Shown: positions 38,149 to 49,168, numbered from the stretch's first letter. The stretch: 64,000 nt of DNA from Psychrosphaera sp. F3M07 (GCF_018860345.1 NZ_JAHKPJ010000025.1:186001-250000); one strand, 5' to 3'. Translations and numbers: made by a program. The notes: generated by a model from the sequence alone, not told the origin.

Positions 38149-41100
38149 TTATTCATGACCTACTTGTTCTGGTATTTCTTTTGGCTTTTCATCCACCGGA
38201 GTTTCTTTTTGTTTTTCTATTTCATCCACTGGTATTTTGACTCGTTTGGTAAAGCGTTTAACTTCTTTAACTGTGGGTTCTTTTAAATCACCCGTTACTT
38301 TAAGTCTAAGCTCTGAAACGATGTCTGCATTTTCAATTACTTTATCCAATGCCATCACACCTAAAAAAGTAACAGGGTTAACAGCAGACAACCAAGCAAG
38401 AACAGGCAAACTGGATGTTATTTTGGGTTTAAAGCTAACATCGTAATCTACTGTGTCTGTATTTAAATCAGTGAACCCAGCCATCGACATATCACCCGCC
38501 ACACCATCCATACGAATATTATCCGAATAACCAATACCATCTTTTAAAACAATACTTCCTTTAATATCATTAAAGAATAGACCTTTTGAAAATACATCTT
38601 TGAAATCTAATTTTAATTTTCGATACAATGAATCAAAGCTAAACAATGAAAACAAACGAACCCCTTGGTCACTGATCTCACTAAAATACCCTTCTCCTAA
38701 ACGAAAGTTAGCTTTGCCATTTAAGGTTTCAAAATCCAACCACTGCGGAGCACTTTTCCAGTCAACTTCCACTTTAATGGACGCATCACTTTGCTCAATT
38801 CCAGTTGATAGACCATATTCATCCAACCATTTACCAAATAATTTCGATTTAACATCACCTTTAACAAAAGTTCGACCTGAGCCTGAGTCACCAAGCCAAG
38901 TACCCGTTAAATTTGCGCTGTTACTTTTATAATTTAACGTCGCTTTATCTATGACTAATTCGGGTCCAACTGATTGTGCCGACAATTCTATTTTGCCAAG
39001 CGGTTTACCATTATAAAAACAGCTTTCACAAGCAAATTTAATAGGGGGCAAACCTCGAATTAAATCTGCAGAGTTATTCATACTTGGTTTAGGTATTTCG
39101 GTCGCTCTAGTTGGCTTGGCCATTTCTGGATTAACTGGGACGGTTTCTAATTCGGTACCTAAACGTAAAAATGATGACGATATATTTATCCCTTCATTTT
39201 CGACGTCGTTGTACACTGTTATGTCAGTTAATGTTTGTTTTGCTCCAAGAGAAAATAACCAAGAATCATCTTGTGGTTTAGCATCTAAACTCACATTTTG
39301 CCAATCTTGACCCAATATGGAAAAATGCTGAATATTACCAAATATATGATGCGGCTGATCAACAAACCCTGGTTGGTCTGAGTCACTTTCTGGCAAGTCT
39401 GAAATTAAATCCAAAACAAAAGTTAAAGTAGGTTCAAACTCTAAATATTCTTCTTCAATTGAAATATCAAAACCAGATTGCGGTAATTGCACTAAGCTTT
39501 CACCAACACTTAGATGAGCTTGTTCCATTCGGCCTGATTCAGCAACTATATTGCCATCAAAGAATAACTTATCGTCTAAATTAACTTGTAACAAACCACC
39601 CGTTTGATCACCCAACATTGAAAAGTTCAATACAGAAGGTTCACCAATCTTTTTTACTATTGGTTTAGTGATGTCATAGGATGTGTAGGTTAAATCCGAA
39701 TTACCATCAACAAAGTATTGAAAACCATCTGGTTCTATATTTACATTGACTTTAACCACTGACGATTGTTCACCGTCAAAATACTCCATTAACTTTAATG
39801 GGTATAACTCGGCAATGGAATTGCGTTCCCAATCAGCAATTAACTCTGCACTTATTAAATAATTATCATCACTATTAAACCCATTAACTTCAAACGAAAT
39901 TGGCAGCTTAAATAATTCGGCATCTGAGCTATACACTTTGAATGTTGAGTTTTCAAAAGTGACGACCGAGTTAACACTTTCGAAATCTAAGTTTAAACTT
40001 GGTAAGCTCATTTTAGCATTGTCAGTGATAACATTTCCCCGAGCCAATACTTGAGGAATATTCCCCTGTTCATCTGGCTCATCTGAAAATGGTATTGATA
40101 TATTTACCGCTGCAGTAGACTCACCACCAAGTTTTACAAACTCAAATACATCACCTAATACGCTTTTTAAGGGAGTTGTCTCAACTAAAGTATGAAAATC
40201 TTCTAAGACTAATCGTTCAGGGGTTAATAATAACTGTAATGTTTGTTGTTCAGCGTCCAGAGCGATATTGGCTTCTGCATCATTTTTTATATTTAAGCCA
40301 GCAAACTCGCCTGAGTCGACTTTTATCGTCATTAAACTGTCTTTTACGATTAATTGAGCATCCATATTATTAATGGCTGGCCAGTCTTGGTCGAATTTAA
40401 ACTGACCTTGTTTTAGCAGAGCTTTAAGGACAAACGTACCATGTTCAGCGCTTTTGCTTAAATCACTATAAGGCATATGAGAAGGGTCACCACTAATGGC
40501 AACCTGAGTTAACTCACCTCGGCCTTGCTCAATGGCTGAATTTAAATATTGATAGGTTTCAGGTGATATAAGGTATCTCGGTAAATAGGGTTTTATATTA
40601 CCTAAAGTCGGCCCTTTTATTTCACCATAAAGTGAAAGGTCTGATTGACTGAAATTTGTGTATTGCGCCGCTAGGTTTACCTCTAAGTCTTGATTGGAAA
40701 TGAAAATTTTAGGTACGTTTATCGTAATCCCATAGTCACTACTCTTTACATGAGTCATCACCATAAAATCGGAATAAGTAAAGTGTTCACTAAACGTATC
40801 TTGTGTATTAAATGTTCCATCTTTACCCGTTAATTCGAACCAGCCTTGATTACCTGACCAATACCCAGATAAATCTAAACCGTCGACACCTAAATAGGCG
40901 GTATTTTCACTTTGTATTGGCGCTAAACTTAAGTTTGATAAACGCGTTATTGCGTTAAGTTTATTTTGGGGATCAACGTTTAATTTAAAGTAATCTAACT
41001 GACCGTTGATTTCTGATTCGGCTAAAAGCCCTAACCCTTTGGTTGCTGAAAACAAAGAAAACAGCCTAGATATAGGTTGTATATCCCCCTCGGTCACATT

Positions 41101-42105
41101 TACCAGAGTATTATTATCACTAGATTTAACTACGAGGTTAAAACCATCGTATTCCTCAGCACCATTATTGAGCGCTATGTCATTGCCAAACATTGACCAA
41201 CCAGATGTTGACTTAGCCCATTGCAACTTGGCTGACTTCACCCCTAAGTATTGTTCTTGCTCTGATTTTTGCCATCGAATGCCCGAATCAGTTACATCAA
41301 CAACTATGTCTCCGACAAGGCCATCTTTCACATTACCCCAGACTTTAAAACTGGCTTCGGTTGATTCCAAACTAATATGATCACTGATTAATTGAGTTAA
41401 CCAAGGGGATACATCCATTTTTGACGCTTCTAAATACACTTGGCCAAAAATATTTTGTCTTCGCTGTCCGTATAGATCAACAATTAAGGAAATAGAGTTA
41501 TTAGAAAAACCATCAACAAATAATTCACCACTGGCTTGGTGTCGATTACCTTGATTTATCCAACGTAAAGATTCTATTTGATAATCTTGAGTACGTCCTT
41601 GCTGGTGCTTTACTTTGATTAAACTATTGATAACTTTAAAGGACTGTAATTGTGACAGGAACAAGTGACTTAAGTTTTCAAATAACTGCCCACCGTTCGA
41701 CTTAGGTCTTACTTTATAAAATACATCACTATTAATTTTGGCATCCACACCATCCAATAAAAATGCACCACTTACAAATCGTTGTTCTACCAATGATTGC
41801 CAGAAGTTTATTTCTATTTGTGTTTCATGGATGGCAAGATCTAATGGCGTACTGACTGTGGGAGTGATGACTAAATCATATAAGATAAAAACGGGACCGG
41901 AAGATTGCCAACTGGCCCCAATTTCACCAATGGAAATTTGAGCACTGAAGTTGGTTAACAAATATTCTTCAATATTTGCTTTATACTCGTCAGCATATGG
42001 AAGTGCAAACTTGAGGAGGCTAACTGCTACTGCAAATAAAATAACAATCGAGGCGAACAAGGCCCAAATTGTTTTTACAATACGCAGCGTTATTTTTTTT
42101 AACAA
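38149..42105 (-). CDS. yhdP: YhdP, AsmA-like inter-membrane lipid transport protein
   Basis: This 1318-residue protein starts with one membrane helix (IVKTIWALFASIVILFAVAVSLLKF) followed by a very long beta-rich body. It ends in the AsmA-like region (ISDQGVRLFSLFSFDSLYRKLKLDFKDVFSKGLFFNDIKG). YhdP is one of the large bridge proteins that carry phospholipid to the outer membrane. In E. coli it is preceded by rng (RNase G); here rng is absent upstream. The far C-terminal tail is charged and rich in Pro, Glu and Lys. Confidence 0.92.
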   Translation of the reverse strand: MLKKITLRIVKTIWALFASIVILFAVAVSLLKFALPYADEYKANIEEYLLTNFSAQISIGEIGASWQSSGPVFILYDLVITPTVSTPLDLAIHETQIEINFWQSLVEQRFVSGAFLLDGVDAKINSDVFYKVRPKSNGGQLFENLSHLFLSQLQSFKVINSLIKVKHQQGRTQDYQIESLRWINQGNRHQASGELFVDGFSNNSISLIVDLYGQRRQNIFGQVYLEASKMDVSPWLTQLISDHISLESTEASFKVWGNVKDGLVGDIVVDVTDSGIRWQKSEQEQYLGVKSAKLQWAKSTSGWSMFGNDIALNNGAEEYDGFNLVVKSSDNNTLVNVTEGDIQPISRLFSLFSATKGLGLLAESEINGQLDYFKLNVDPQNKLNAITRLSNLSLAPIQSENTAYLGVDGLDLSGYWSGNQGWFELTGKDGTFNTQDTFSEHFTYSDFMVMTHVKSSDYGITINVPKIFISNQDLEVNLAAQYTNFSQSDLSLYGEIKGPTLGNIKPYLPRYLISPETYQYLNSAIEQGRGELTQVAISGDPSHMPYSDLSKSAEHGTFVLKALLKQGQFKFDQDWPAINNMDAQLIVKDSLMTIKVDSGEFAGLNIKNDAEANIALDAEQQTLQLLLTPERLVLEDFHTLVETTPLKSVLGDVFEFVKLGGESTAAVNISIPFSDEPDEQGNIPQVLARGNVITDNAKMSLPSLNLDFESVNSVVTFENSTFKVYSSDAELFKLPISFEVNGFNSDDNYLISAELIADWERNSIAELYPLKLMEYFDGEQSSVVKVNVNIEPDGFQYFVDGNSDLTYTSYDITKPIVKKIGEPSVLNFSMLGDQTGGLLQVNLDDKLFFDGNIVAESGRMEQAHLSVGESLVQLPQSGFDISIEEEYLEFEPTLTFVLDLISDLPESDSDQPGFVDQPHHIFGNIQHFSILGQDWQNVSLDAKPQDDSWLFSLGAKQTLTDITVYNDVENEGINISSSFLRLGTELETVPVNPEMAKPTRATEIPKPSMNNSADLIRGLPPIKFACESCFYNGKPLGKIELSAQSVGPELVIDKATLNYKSNSANLTGTWLGDSGSGRTFVKGDVKSKLFGKWLDEYGLSTGIEQSDASIKVEVDWKSAPQWLDFETLNGKANFRLGEGYFSEISDQGVRLFSLFSFDSLYRKLKLDFKDVFSKGLFFNDIKGSIVLKDGIGYSDNIRMDGVAGDMSMAGFTDLNTDTVDYDVSFKPKITSSLPVLAWLSAVNPVTFLGVMALDKVIENADIVSELRLKVTGDLKEPTVKEVKRFTKRVKIPVDEIEKQKETPVDEKPKEIPEQVGHE

Positions 42106-42478
42106 GATATGTCTCTCTGAAAGTAATAAATACTCGATTTATTAACTTTGATATTTTTCAAATCGTTCAACTTATTATAGTTCTTCATTGTTGATCAATT
42201 GCAGTTGTGCTCATAATACCTATTCCGTCATTTTTTGCAGCAAAATCTACTGCTATTAATAGGTACAAATCGTATTTTTTATGCTTATTTGTAATCTAAT
42301 ATTTTAAATTTTGCCATTTTTATATTTTACGGCTTAATTGCTTACTCCGACTCGTCAAAGTGATAAAAGTTTAATCTTTCTTTTTGTCATTTAAATACAT
42401 GTGGATCTTCTATGCGCCTCCTAGTTAATACATGGTAAAGTACCCCTATTATTTGCAGCCTGAATCTACTGTTTATTA
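42106..42478. other. Divergent intergenic region yhdP / queG
   Basis: This AT-rich spacer of about 370 bp carries the promoters of two divergent genes. No coding frame is credible. There is an 8-bp inverted repeat, TACCTATT at 42217-42224 with AATAGGTA at 42258-42265, and a 7-bp one, TACAAAT / ATTTGTA, near 42264-42292. Both are unremarkable at this base composition. Confidence 0.4.
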
Positions 42479-43636
42479 ATGAGCAAAACCAAACTAAACA
42501 CCCAAATTAACACTGCAGCACTCTCTGAAAAAATAAAACAGTGGGGGAGCGAACTTGGCTTCCAGCAAGTAGGTATATCTGACATCGACTTGTCTGAATA
42601 TGAACCTAAAATGTTAGATTGGTTAAAAAAAGGGTTTCACGGTGAAATGTCATATATGGCTAGCCATGGCATCAAACGTAGCAGACCTGCTGAATTATTG
42701 CCTGGCACGATTTCTTTAGTTTCTGTTCGTCTTGATTATCTGCCACCTGACGCTGCCTTTGCGGCGACTCTAGAACAACCAAACCAAGCATTTATCAGTC
42801 GTTATGCTCTTGGACGTGATTATCATAAAGTCATCCGCAACAAGCTAAAAAAACTGGGTCAGATGATAGAAAAAGAGTTGAATTTTGATGACCTCGCCTT
42901 TCGCCCTTTTGTTGACTCAGCCCCCGTTTTAGAAAGACCTATTGCTGAGAAAGCTGGCTTAGGTTGGATAGGTAAGCATACACTTACCATCAACAAAGAA
43001 GCTGGCAGTTGGTTCTTTTTAGGCGAACTATTTTTACCCATTGCTTTGGAAACGAATACTCCCGCAGAAAATGAATGCGGAACTTGTGTTGCGTGTATCA
43101 CCACTTGCCCTACTCAAGCGATTGTTGAACCATATGTTGTTGATGGCCGTAAATGCATTTCATATTTAACCATTGAATTAAAAGACAGCATTCCTGAACA
43201 ATATCGCAAAGCTATGGGTAATCGCATTTATGGCTGTGATGACTGCCAACTTATTTGCCCTTGGAATCGTTATGCTGAGCTATCAACGGAACCCGATTTT
43301 TTACCACGCTCACAATTACACCCTGTGAGTTTATTAGAATTGTGGCAATGGCAAGAGCCTCATTTTTTAAAAGTGACAGAAGGCAGTCCAATAAGAAGAA
43401 TTGGGTTTGAGTGCTGGATGCGTAATATTGCTGTTGCATTAGGCAATGCTCCATTTAGCTTAGAAGTGGTAGAACAATTAACTAATAAATTAACACTTAT
43501 TTCGGACATGGTTGATGAACATATTCATTGGGCATTAGAGCAGCAAAAACAAAAAGCAGAAGATGAAGGTGTTGGTTCGAGGCAACTAAAGCGTTTGATA
43601 AAAGCAATACGAATCGGCTTGCCTAGAGACGCGTGA
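42479..43636 (+). CDS. queG: Epoxyqueuosine reductase QueG
   Basis: QueG reduces epoxyqueuosine to queuosine in tRNA using cobalamin and two 4Fe-4S clusters. Cluster cysteines are visible in CGTCVACITTCP and in CDDCQLICPWNR, with a further cysteine in DGRKCISYLTIEL. The N-terminal block GFHGEMSYMASHGIKRSRPAELLPGT and FVDSAPVLERPIAEKAGLGWIGKHT are typical. Length 385 is normal. It stands alone, without the yjeE/nnr neighbours seen in E. coli. Confidence 0.96.
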   Translation: MSKTKLNTQINTAALSEKIKQWGSELGFQQVGISDIDLSEYEPKMLDWLKKGFHGEMSYMASHGIKRSRPAELLPGTISLVSVRLDYLPPDAAFAATLEQPNQAFISRYALGRDYHKVIRNKLKKLGQMIEKELNFDDLAFRPFVDSAPVLERPIAEKAGLGWIGKHTLTINKEAGSWFFLGELFLPIALETNTPAENECGTCVACITTCPTQAIVEPYVVDGRKCISYLTIELKDSIPEQYRKAMGNRIYGCDDCQLICPWNRYAELSTEPDFLPRSQLHPVSLLELWQWQEPHFLKVTEGSPIRRIGFECWMRNIAVALGNAPFSLEVVEQLTNKLTLISDMVDEHIHWALEQQKQKAEDEGVGSRQLKRLIKAIRIGLPRDA

Positions 43637-43732
43637 CTTTAAAATAAGTGAAGTAAGGTACTCACGTCCCAAATTGATTAATTATGAAACATTGATACTC
43701 TTAATTGGAACATTTTAATAGGGCTGTACATC

Positions 43733-44119
43733 ATGCGAAAATCTATCCCTTCTACTTTACTAAATATGATGCCGTTGCCTATCGTATTAGTTGAGTACAA
43801 AGCGAACACCTTAAACCATCCAATTGTGTTTTTAAATAACAGCTTTTCAAAATTAATTGGATGGACATTAGAAGATATCCCCGATAAAGAACATTGGTGG
43901 CAAAAGATATATCCCGATGTGCAATATCAAAAGGTAGTTGAAAGACAATGGGAATTGGAAGTTGAAACCGCACTTAGTCGAGATGATGGTTTTGTTTTGT
44001 TGAAGGTTAATTTAATGACTAAACATAATGGTCAAAAAAGATTTAAAGTTTATACGGAATTAACAGACATGTTAATACAAGGTTATTATATTGTTGCGCT
44101 TGAACCGTCAGAAAAATAA
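43733..44119 (+). CDS. Stand-alone PAS domain protein
   Basis: The 128-residue product is a single PAS domain. It includes MPLPIVLVEYKANTLNHPIVFLNNSFSKLIGWTLEDIPDKEHWWQKIYP (read as separate strands and helices) and a beta-hairpin end (KRFKVYTELTDMLIQGYYIVALEP). No output domain, membrane segment or signal peptide is present, so it must act through a partner or bind a small ligand. No partner is evident nearby; queG lies 97 bp upstream. Confidence 0.72.
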   Translation: MRKSIPSTLLNMMPLPIVLVEYKANTLNHPIVFLNNSFSKLIGWTLEDIPDKEHWWQKIYPDVQYQKVVERQWELEVETALSRDDGFVLLKVNLMTKHNGQKRFKVYTELTDMLIQGYYIVALEPSEK

Positions 44120-44396
44120 GTAGTTTCCCCCATTGATGTAGAAGCCAATGAAACATCGTCAGATTTCTAGACAAGTAAGGCTAATATTAAAATGTTATTT
44201 TTAAGTTAGTCTACTTTTCTTAGTGTAATAATTTGCAACAGTGACTCGTTGTAGCCTGACATAGTAATAGAGCTCAGCGTATCCGCTTTTTCCTATAAAC
44301 TTGCTGAGTTTAATACACTGTCTGATAATGATGTAAATTACACTATCGCAGTATACAACTCCGATTAAATATAATTAAAAACCGTACTTGATTACA
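44120..44396. other. Non-coding region with nested inverted repeats
   Basis: This is the rest of the 350-bp gap between the PAS gene and acs, and I find no gene in it. Three pairs of inverted arms are nested: TAGTGTAAT (44221-44229) with ATTACACTA (44337-44345), ACAGTG (44238-44243) with CACTGT (44316-44321), and CTCAGC (44273-44278) with GCTGAG (44303-44308). They could fold into one branched hairpin, be a small-element remnant, or be chance. Confidence 0.3.
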
Positions 44397-44429
44397 AAAT
44401 GGCTATTCTATTTACTTGAATAGCCATTT
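44397..44429 (-). terminator. Intrinsic terminator of acs
   Basis: A 12-bp perfect stem (AAATGGCTATTC / GAATAGCCATTT) has a 9-nt loop. On the minus strand TTTTGTAATC follows, just after the acs stop codon. Confidence 0.75.
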
Positions 44430-44470
44430 GTTAATAAATTAGTTAGAAACTACTGATATTTTCAAAGAAG

Positions 44471-46432
44471 TTAACCTTTATTTAGTCTATTTTTAATCAG
44501 TTTATCAACCACACTAGGATCAGCTAATGTGCTGGTATCACCTAAAGTTTCGTATTCATTTGCGGCTATCTTACGCAATATACGACGCATGATTTTACCT
44601 GAACGTGTTTTTGGTAAACCATCAGTCCACTGGATCATGTCAGGTTTGGCTATTGGACTTAAATCCTTAGCAACCCAATCACGCACTTCCTTAGTCAAGG
44701 CATCGGTTACTTCCACTCCATCTTTTGCTATCAAATACACATAAATACCCTGACCTTTAATATCATGTGGATAACCAACCACCGCGGCTTCTGCAGTAGC
44801 AGAATGTGCTACTAATGCACTTTCAATTTCAGCGGTTCCTAAACGGTGCCCCGATACATTTAATACATCGTCAACACGGCCAGTGATCCAATAATAACCA
44901 TCTTCATCACGACGTGCGCCATCTCCAGAAAAGTACTGGCCTTCATACGTTGAGAAATACGTTTGCTCAAAACGTTCATGATCACCATACAAAGTACGGG
45001 CTTGAGCTGGCCAACTGTCAGTGATAATTAAATTACCTTCCGCAGCGCCTTCAAGGATGTCACCTTCGTTAGTGACCAAGGCTGGTTTTACACCAAAAAA
45101 TGGACGAGTGGCAGAACCAGGTTTAAGCTCTGTAGCGCCTGGTAATGGCGTAATCAATATGCCACCGGTTTCTGTTTGCCACCATGTATCTACGATCGGA
45201 CAGCTACTGTTACCAATTGTTTTATGATACCAATTCCATGCTTCTGGATTAATAGGTTCACCCACTGAGCCTAATAAACGTAATGAGCTTCTATTGGTCC
45301 CTGCAATTACAGAGTCACCTTTTGCCATTAAGGCTCTAATGGCAGTAGGCGCGGTATAAAGTACGTTTACATTATGTTTATCTACCACTTCACTTAAGCG
45401 TGATACTGTTGGATAAACGGGAATACCTTCAAACATTACCGTAGTAACACCATTGGCCAATGGGCCATAAATTAAATAACTATGACCTGTAATCCAACCA
45501 ACATCGGCACCACACCAATAAACATCACCTGGTTTGCAATCAAATACATATTCATGAGTCAAAGATGCATAAACGAGATAACCACCCGTTGTATGTAATA
45601 CGCCTTTAGGTTGGCCAGTAGATCCAGAGGTATAAAGAATAAATAAAGGATCTTCAGCATTCATTGGCTCTGGCTCACAAACACTTTCACAATCCGCTAA
45701 ATGTTCGTCCCACCAGATATCTATGCCATTTCTTGCAGAGTCTGCATCATGCCAATCGACTTTTGCCCCAGTGTACTTCAAACATAAAACCGCTTCTAAG
45801 CAACTTGTATCGGCTCGATTTAAGGCTTCATCAACATTGGCTTTTAACGGTATAGTTTGACCACCACGTAAGCCTTCATCCGATGTTATAATCACTTTTG
45901 ACTGGCAATCTTTGATCCTATCCGCTATCGCATTTGGCGAAAAGCCAGCAAAAATAACAGAGTGAACTGCACCAATACGAGCACAAGCCAACATCGCATA
46001 AGCGGCTTCAACTACCATAGGCATGTAAATAGCGACTCGGTCGCCTTTTCCCACACCTAACTTTTTAAGTCCGTTGGCTAACTTGGCAACTTCATCATGC
46101 AAGGTTTGAAAACTAATATGAGTAGATTTACTGCCATCATCATTTTCCCAAATAATGGCGGTGTCATTGGCATGGGCTGCTAAATGTCGATCGATACAGT
46201 TATAACTAGCATTTAGTACACCATCTTCAAACCAACGGATATCAACATTGCCTTTATTAAAACTGGTATTTTTTACTTTGGTGAAAGGCTTTATCCAATC
46301 GATACGTTGTGCTTGTTCTTGCCAAAACTCGTCTGGATTTTCGATAGATTGTTTATACATAGCTGTATATTCAGCATTATTTAATAGAGATATCTCTTTA
46401 TAGGATTCAGGTACTGGAAAAATTTCTGACAT
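44471..46432 (-). CDS. acs: Acetyl-CoA synthetase
   Basis: Acs activates acetate to acetyl-CoA through acetyl-AMP. The P-loop-like motif [19 protein letters not shown], the adenylate block [36 protein letters not shown], and the acetylatable lysine in [14 protein letters not shown] are all present. Length 653 matches E. coli. GlcNAc-6-phosphate deacetylation by the neighbouring nagA releases acetate, so placement beside the nag operon is metabolically sensible. A terminator separates the two units. Confidence 0.97.
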   Translation of the reverse strand: MSEIFPVPESYKEISLLNNAEYTAMYKQSIENPDEFWQEQAQRIDWIKPFTKVKNTSFNKGNVDIRWFEDGVLNASYNCIDRHLAAHANDTAIIWENDDGSKSTHISFQTLHDEVAKLANGLKKLGVGKGDRVAIYMPMVVEAAYAMLACARIGAVHSVIFAGFSPNAIADRIKDCQSKVIITSDEGLRGGQTIPLKANVDEALNRADTSCLEAVLCLKYTGAKVDWHDADSARNGIDIWWDEHLADCESVCEPEPMNAEDPLFILYTSGSTGQPKGVLHTTGGYLVYASLTHEYVFDCKPGDVYWCGADVGWITGHSYLIYGPLANGVTTVMFEGIPVYPTVSRLSEVVDKHNVNVLYTAPTAIRALMAKGDSVIAGTNRSSLRLLGSVGEPINPEAWNWYHKTIGNSSCPIVDTWWQTETGGILITPLPGATELKPGSATRPFFGVKPALVTNEGDILEGAAEGNLIITDSWPAQARTLYGDHERFEQTYFSTYEGQYFSGDGARRDEDGYYWITGRVDDVLNVSGHRLGTAEIESALVAHSATAEAAVVGYPHDIKGQGIYVYLIAKDGVEVTDALTKEVRDWVAKDLSPIAKPDMIQWTDGLPKTRSGKIMRRILRKIAANEYETLGDTSTLADPSVVDKLIKNRLNKG

Positions 46433-46527
46433 GCGTTACTCGTGTTTTTATTAATATTATTCTTATCAACGGCTAAATTAGTATCACTCAATGATGATGG
46501 CTAATAAGCTACCACTAATTTCAGTTA

Positions 46528-46554
46528 CAAAAACGCCTAGATAAAACTAGGCGT
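46528..46554 (-). terminator. Intrinsic terminator of the nag operon
   Basis: A stem of 8 bp (ACGCCTAG / CTAGGCGT) has a 6-nt loop. On the minus strand it is followed by TTTTTG. It lies directly after the nagP stop codon. Confidence 0.85.
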
Positions 46555-46572
46555 GTTTTCATTTTAATAGGG

Positions 46573-47892
46573 TTACCAGGTACGTTTTTTATGACCAACT
46601 AAACCATAATACAAAATATAGCCATAACATAAGAAACCGACGATATAACCTAGACTTGTGTCATTCGTAACATGAGCTATTTGACCAAATACCAAAGGTA
46701 AAATCGCACCACCCGCAATACCCATAATTAATAATGCAGAACCTTGAGCCGTATGTTTACCTAATCCCATCAACGCAAGTGGCCAAACTGCAGGCCACAC
46801 TAATGCGTGGGCTAGGCCAAGTAATGCAACAAAAGTAACCGTATTAGGAATAACTGCAATCCCTGTCCAACCCCATAATACATCAGCAATAGCGGTACTT
46901 TCAGTTGAGCTTGTTAAAACACCTATCACACACAGGATCCCAGCAATGGCTGAGCCAAGTAAAGCTTGTTGTTGGCTAATGTATTTAGGAATACAAGTGA
47001 CACCTATCACGTAACCAATAACCATAAACACCATAGTGTAAGACGTTAAGCCCGCAAAATTGGCAACTTCAAGGCTTTGACCATATAAACCAATTGTGTC
47101 ACCAGCAATAACTTCAATACCAACATAAAAGAATATAGCAATCGCACCTAACACAACTTGAGGAAATGACATGATGCTGCGGCCGTCATCAGTAGACTCT
47201 TCATCTTCCAGCTCTAATTCTGGTAGATTTGAAAACTTGATAAAAACAACCAATGCCGATAAAACTAATGCCATTGCGATATAAGGCATGATCAACGCAT
47301 TTGATAATTCATCGATTTTAGCTTGGCGCGCTACATCATCTAAGCCTGCTATGTAAGATTCTGAATAATCCCCCATACCTGACAATACTAATGCGGTAAA
47401 CATCGCTGGCGCTAACACACCTGCTGCTTTGTTTATTAAGCCCATAATACTAATACGCATGGCCGCACTGCTTTCTGGTCCAATTTTTACAACATATGGA
47501 TTAGAGGCGGTTTGTAGGATAGTTAAGCCAGAACCTAAAACAAATAATGCGGCTAAGAATACAATATAATTACCCGTTTGTGCCGCGGGGATAAACAATA
47601 AACTGCCTACAACCATGACGGCTAAACCTATCGCCATTCCGTTTTTATAACCGGTTTTGTCTAATAATAAAGACATAGGTAACGCCATGACGGTGTAAGC
47701 AATATAAAATGCAAATGTTACTAACAGAGCTTGAAACTCATTTAATTCACAAATGATTTTAAGAAATGGAATTAATGACCCATTCAACCAAGTAACAAAT
47801 CCGAATATGAAAAACAAAACACCAATGATCACCATTGGCATCATGTTACTTTTTACAACCTTATTGGGTTGCTCGTTTGCGATTGAAGTCAT
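46573..47892 (-). CDS. nagP: N-acetylglucosamine MFS transporter NagP
   Basis: This 439-residue inner-membrane protein has about 12 hydrophobic segments. It opens with IGVLFFIFGFVTWLNGSLIPFLKI, the signature of the FucP/NagP sugar:proton symporter group in the major facilitator superfamily. LGSGLTILQTASNPYVVKIGPE is a second family block. In Shewanella the NagP type imports GlcNAc in place of a phosphotransferase system. It is last in nagK-nagB-II-nagA-nagP, consistent with uptake of unphosphorylated sugar and a separate kinase. Confidence 0.92.
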   Translation of the reverse strand: MTSIANEQPNKVVKSNMMPMVIIGVLFFIFGFVTWLNGSLIPFLKIICELNEFQALLVTFAFYIAYTVMALPMSLLLDKTGYKNGMAIGLAVMVVGSLLFIPAAQTGNYIVFLAALFVLGSGLTILQTASNPYVVKIGPESSAAMRISIMGLINKAAGVLAPAMFTALVLSGMGDYSESYIAGLDDVARQAKIDELSNALIMPYIAMALVLSALVVFIKFSNLPELELEDEESTDDGRSIMSFPQVVLGAIAIFFYVGIEVIAGDTIGLYGQSLEVANFAGLTSYTMVFMVIGYVIGVTCIPKYISQQQALLGSAIAGILCVIGVLTSSTESTAIADVLWGWTGIAVIPNTVTFVALLGLAHALVWPAVWPLALMGLGKHTAQGSALLIMGIAGGAILPLVFGQIAHVTNDTSLGYIVGFLCYGYILYYGLVGHKKRTW

Positions 47893-47986
47893 TAGACTCT
47901 CCCCTATGCTTATTTATCAGTGCTTAAATGCGATCCGATTTATTATTATTTTTAATTTTTGTGTTTATTGTTAAAAATAAACGATT

Positions 47987-49114
47987 TTAATCATTGGTAT
48001 GAATTAACTTGCCAGCTATCCATGTTTTAGAAACGTTAAAGTCGTTAGTAAATGCGGTTAAGTCAGCTTGTTTTCCAACCTGTATTGACCCCATTTTATT
48101 ATCCACCGCTAAGTATTGCGCCGGATACAAAGAAACCATATTTAATGCTTCTTCTAAGGATAAACCTAAGTGTTCTACTGCGTTTTTTACGGCAGTGATC
48201 ATATCTAAAGCTGAACCAGCTAATGTCCCTTCTGGGGTAGATAACTTATCGCCATCACGAATGACTTCTACACCAAAAAATTCAAAACCTTGCTGATCAC
48301 TTCCTATGGTGGACATTGAGTCAGTAACCAATAACAACTTACCTTTTGGTTTAATTGCATGTGCAATTTTTGCGGAACCATAATGCATATGATGTCCGTC
48401 TAAAATAATGCCACACCAAGCAGAGTCAGTTTCCAGAGCAGCACCCAATACGCCGGGTGCACGACTGGTAAATGGAGACATGGCATTAAACAAATGTGTA
48501 AAGCTATCAGCACCTAATGCAACTACCTCTTTTGCACGTTCATAAGTGGCATTACTGTGACCTAGAGATACTTTCACTTGATTATTTATCAGTTCAACGA
48601 CATCTTCATCCGATACATTTTCAGGGGCTAATGTCACTATTTTTATGCCCAAATCGGTACGATTAAATATAGCTTTTTCTCTATTACCAATAGGACGAAC
48701 TAAGGTTTCTTCATGCACGCCTTTTTTAGGAATAGATAAATGAGGTCCTTCAAAATGAATCCCTAAAATACCAGGGCTATTTTGTTTAACAGCATCACTA
48801 ATTGCATCAGCGGCACGTTCCATGATAGACGCTTCATCTGTTATTAAGGTGGGCAATAACGCCGTTGTTCCAAATTTGGCATGTGCCGAGATCATAGTTT
48901 CTACCGTCTCAACACTCGGTTCAAAGTTAAATAACTTACCGCCACCGCCATTAACATGTACGTCAATAAAGCCAGCTGTTAATGTGCCAGCGATATATTC
49001 CGCGTTAGGTAATACACCTTGATGGATGGCTATAATTTTATCTTGGTCAACTTCAACAGTTACATTGGTTAAGAATGTAGAACCATCAAATACTTTATCG
49101 GCAGTTAATAACAT
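47987..49114 (-). CDS. nagA: N-acetylglucosamine-6-phosphate deacetylase
   Basis: NagA removes acetate from GlcNAc-6-phosphate. Active-site motifs are HVNGGGGK, IHFEGPHLSIPKKG, SLGHSNATY, FTHLFNAMSP and DGHHMHYG, with the catalytic Asp in VTDSMSTIG. Length 375 is near E. coli (382). It follows nagB-II after a 120-bp gap holding a hairpin, and precedes nagP. Confidence 0.96.
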   Translation of the reverse strand: MLLTADKVFDGSTFLTNVTVEVDQDKIIAIHQGVLPNAEYIAGTLTAGFIDVHVNGGGGKLFNFEPSVETVETMISAHAKFGTTALLPTLITDEASIMERAADAISDAVKQNSPGILGIHFEGPHLSIPKKGVHEETLVRPIGNREKAIFNRTDLGIKIVTLAPENVSDEDVVELINNQVKVSLGHSNATYERAKEVVALGADSFTHLFNAMSPFTSRAPGVLGAALETDSAWCGIILDGHHMHYGSAKIAHAIKPKGKLLLVTDSMSTIGSDQQGFEFFGVEVIRDGDKLSTPEGTLAGSALDMITAVKNAVEHLGLSLEEALNMVSLYPAQYLAVDNKMGSIQVGKQADLTAFTNDFNVSKTWIAGKLIHTND

Positions 49115-49168
49115 ATTGTTCTCTAAGATATTAATTAGTTAAACCTTAACCCATTTTATGACAACAAT

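Noticed and set aside
41006-41380. Plus-strand open frame of 124 codons inside yhdP
   Set aside because: It lies wholly antisense to a clear, full-length yhdP and shows no motif or start signal.
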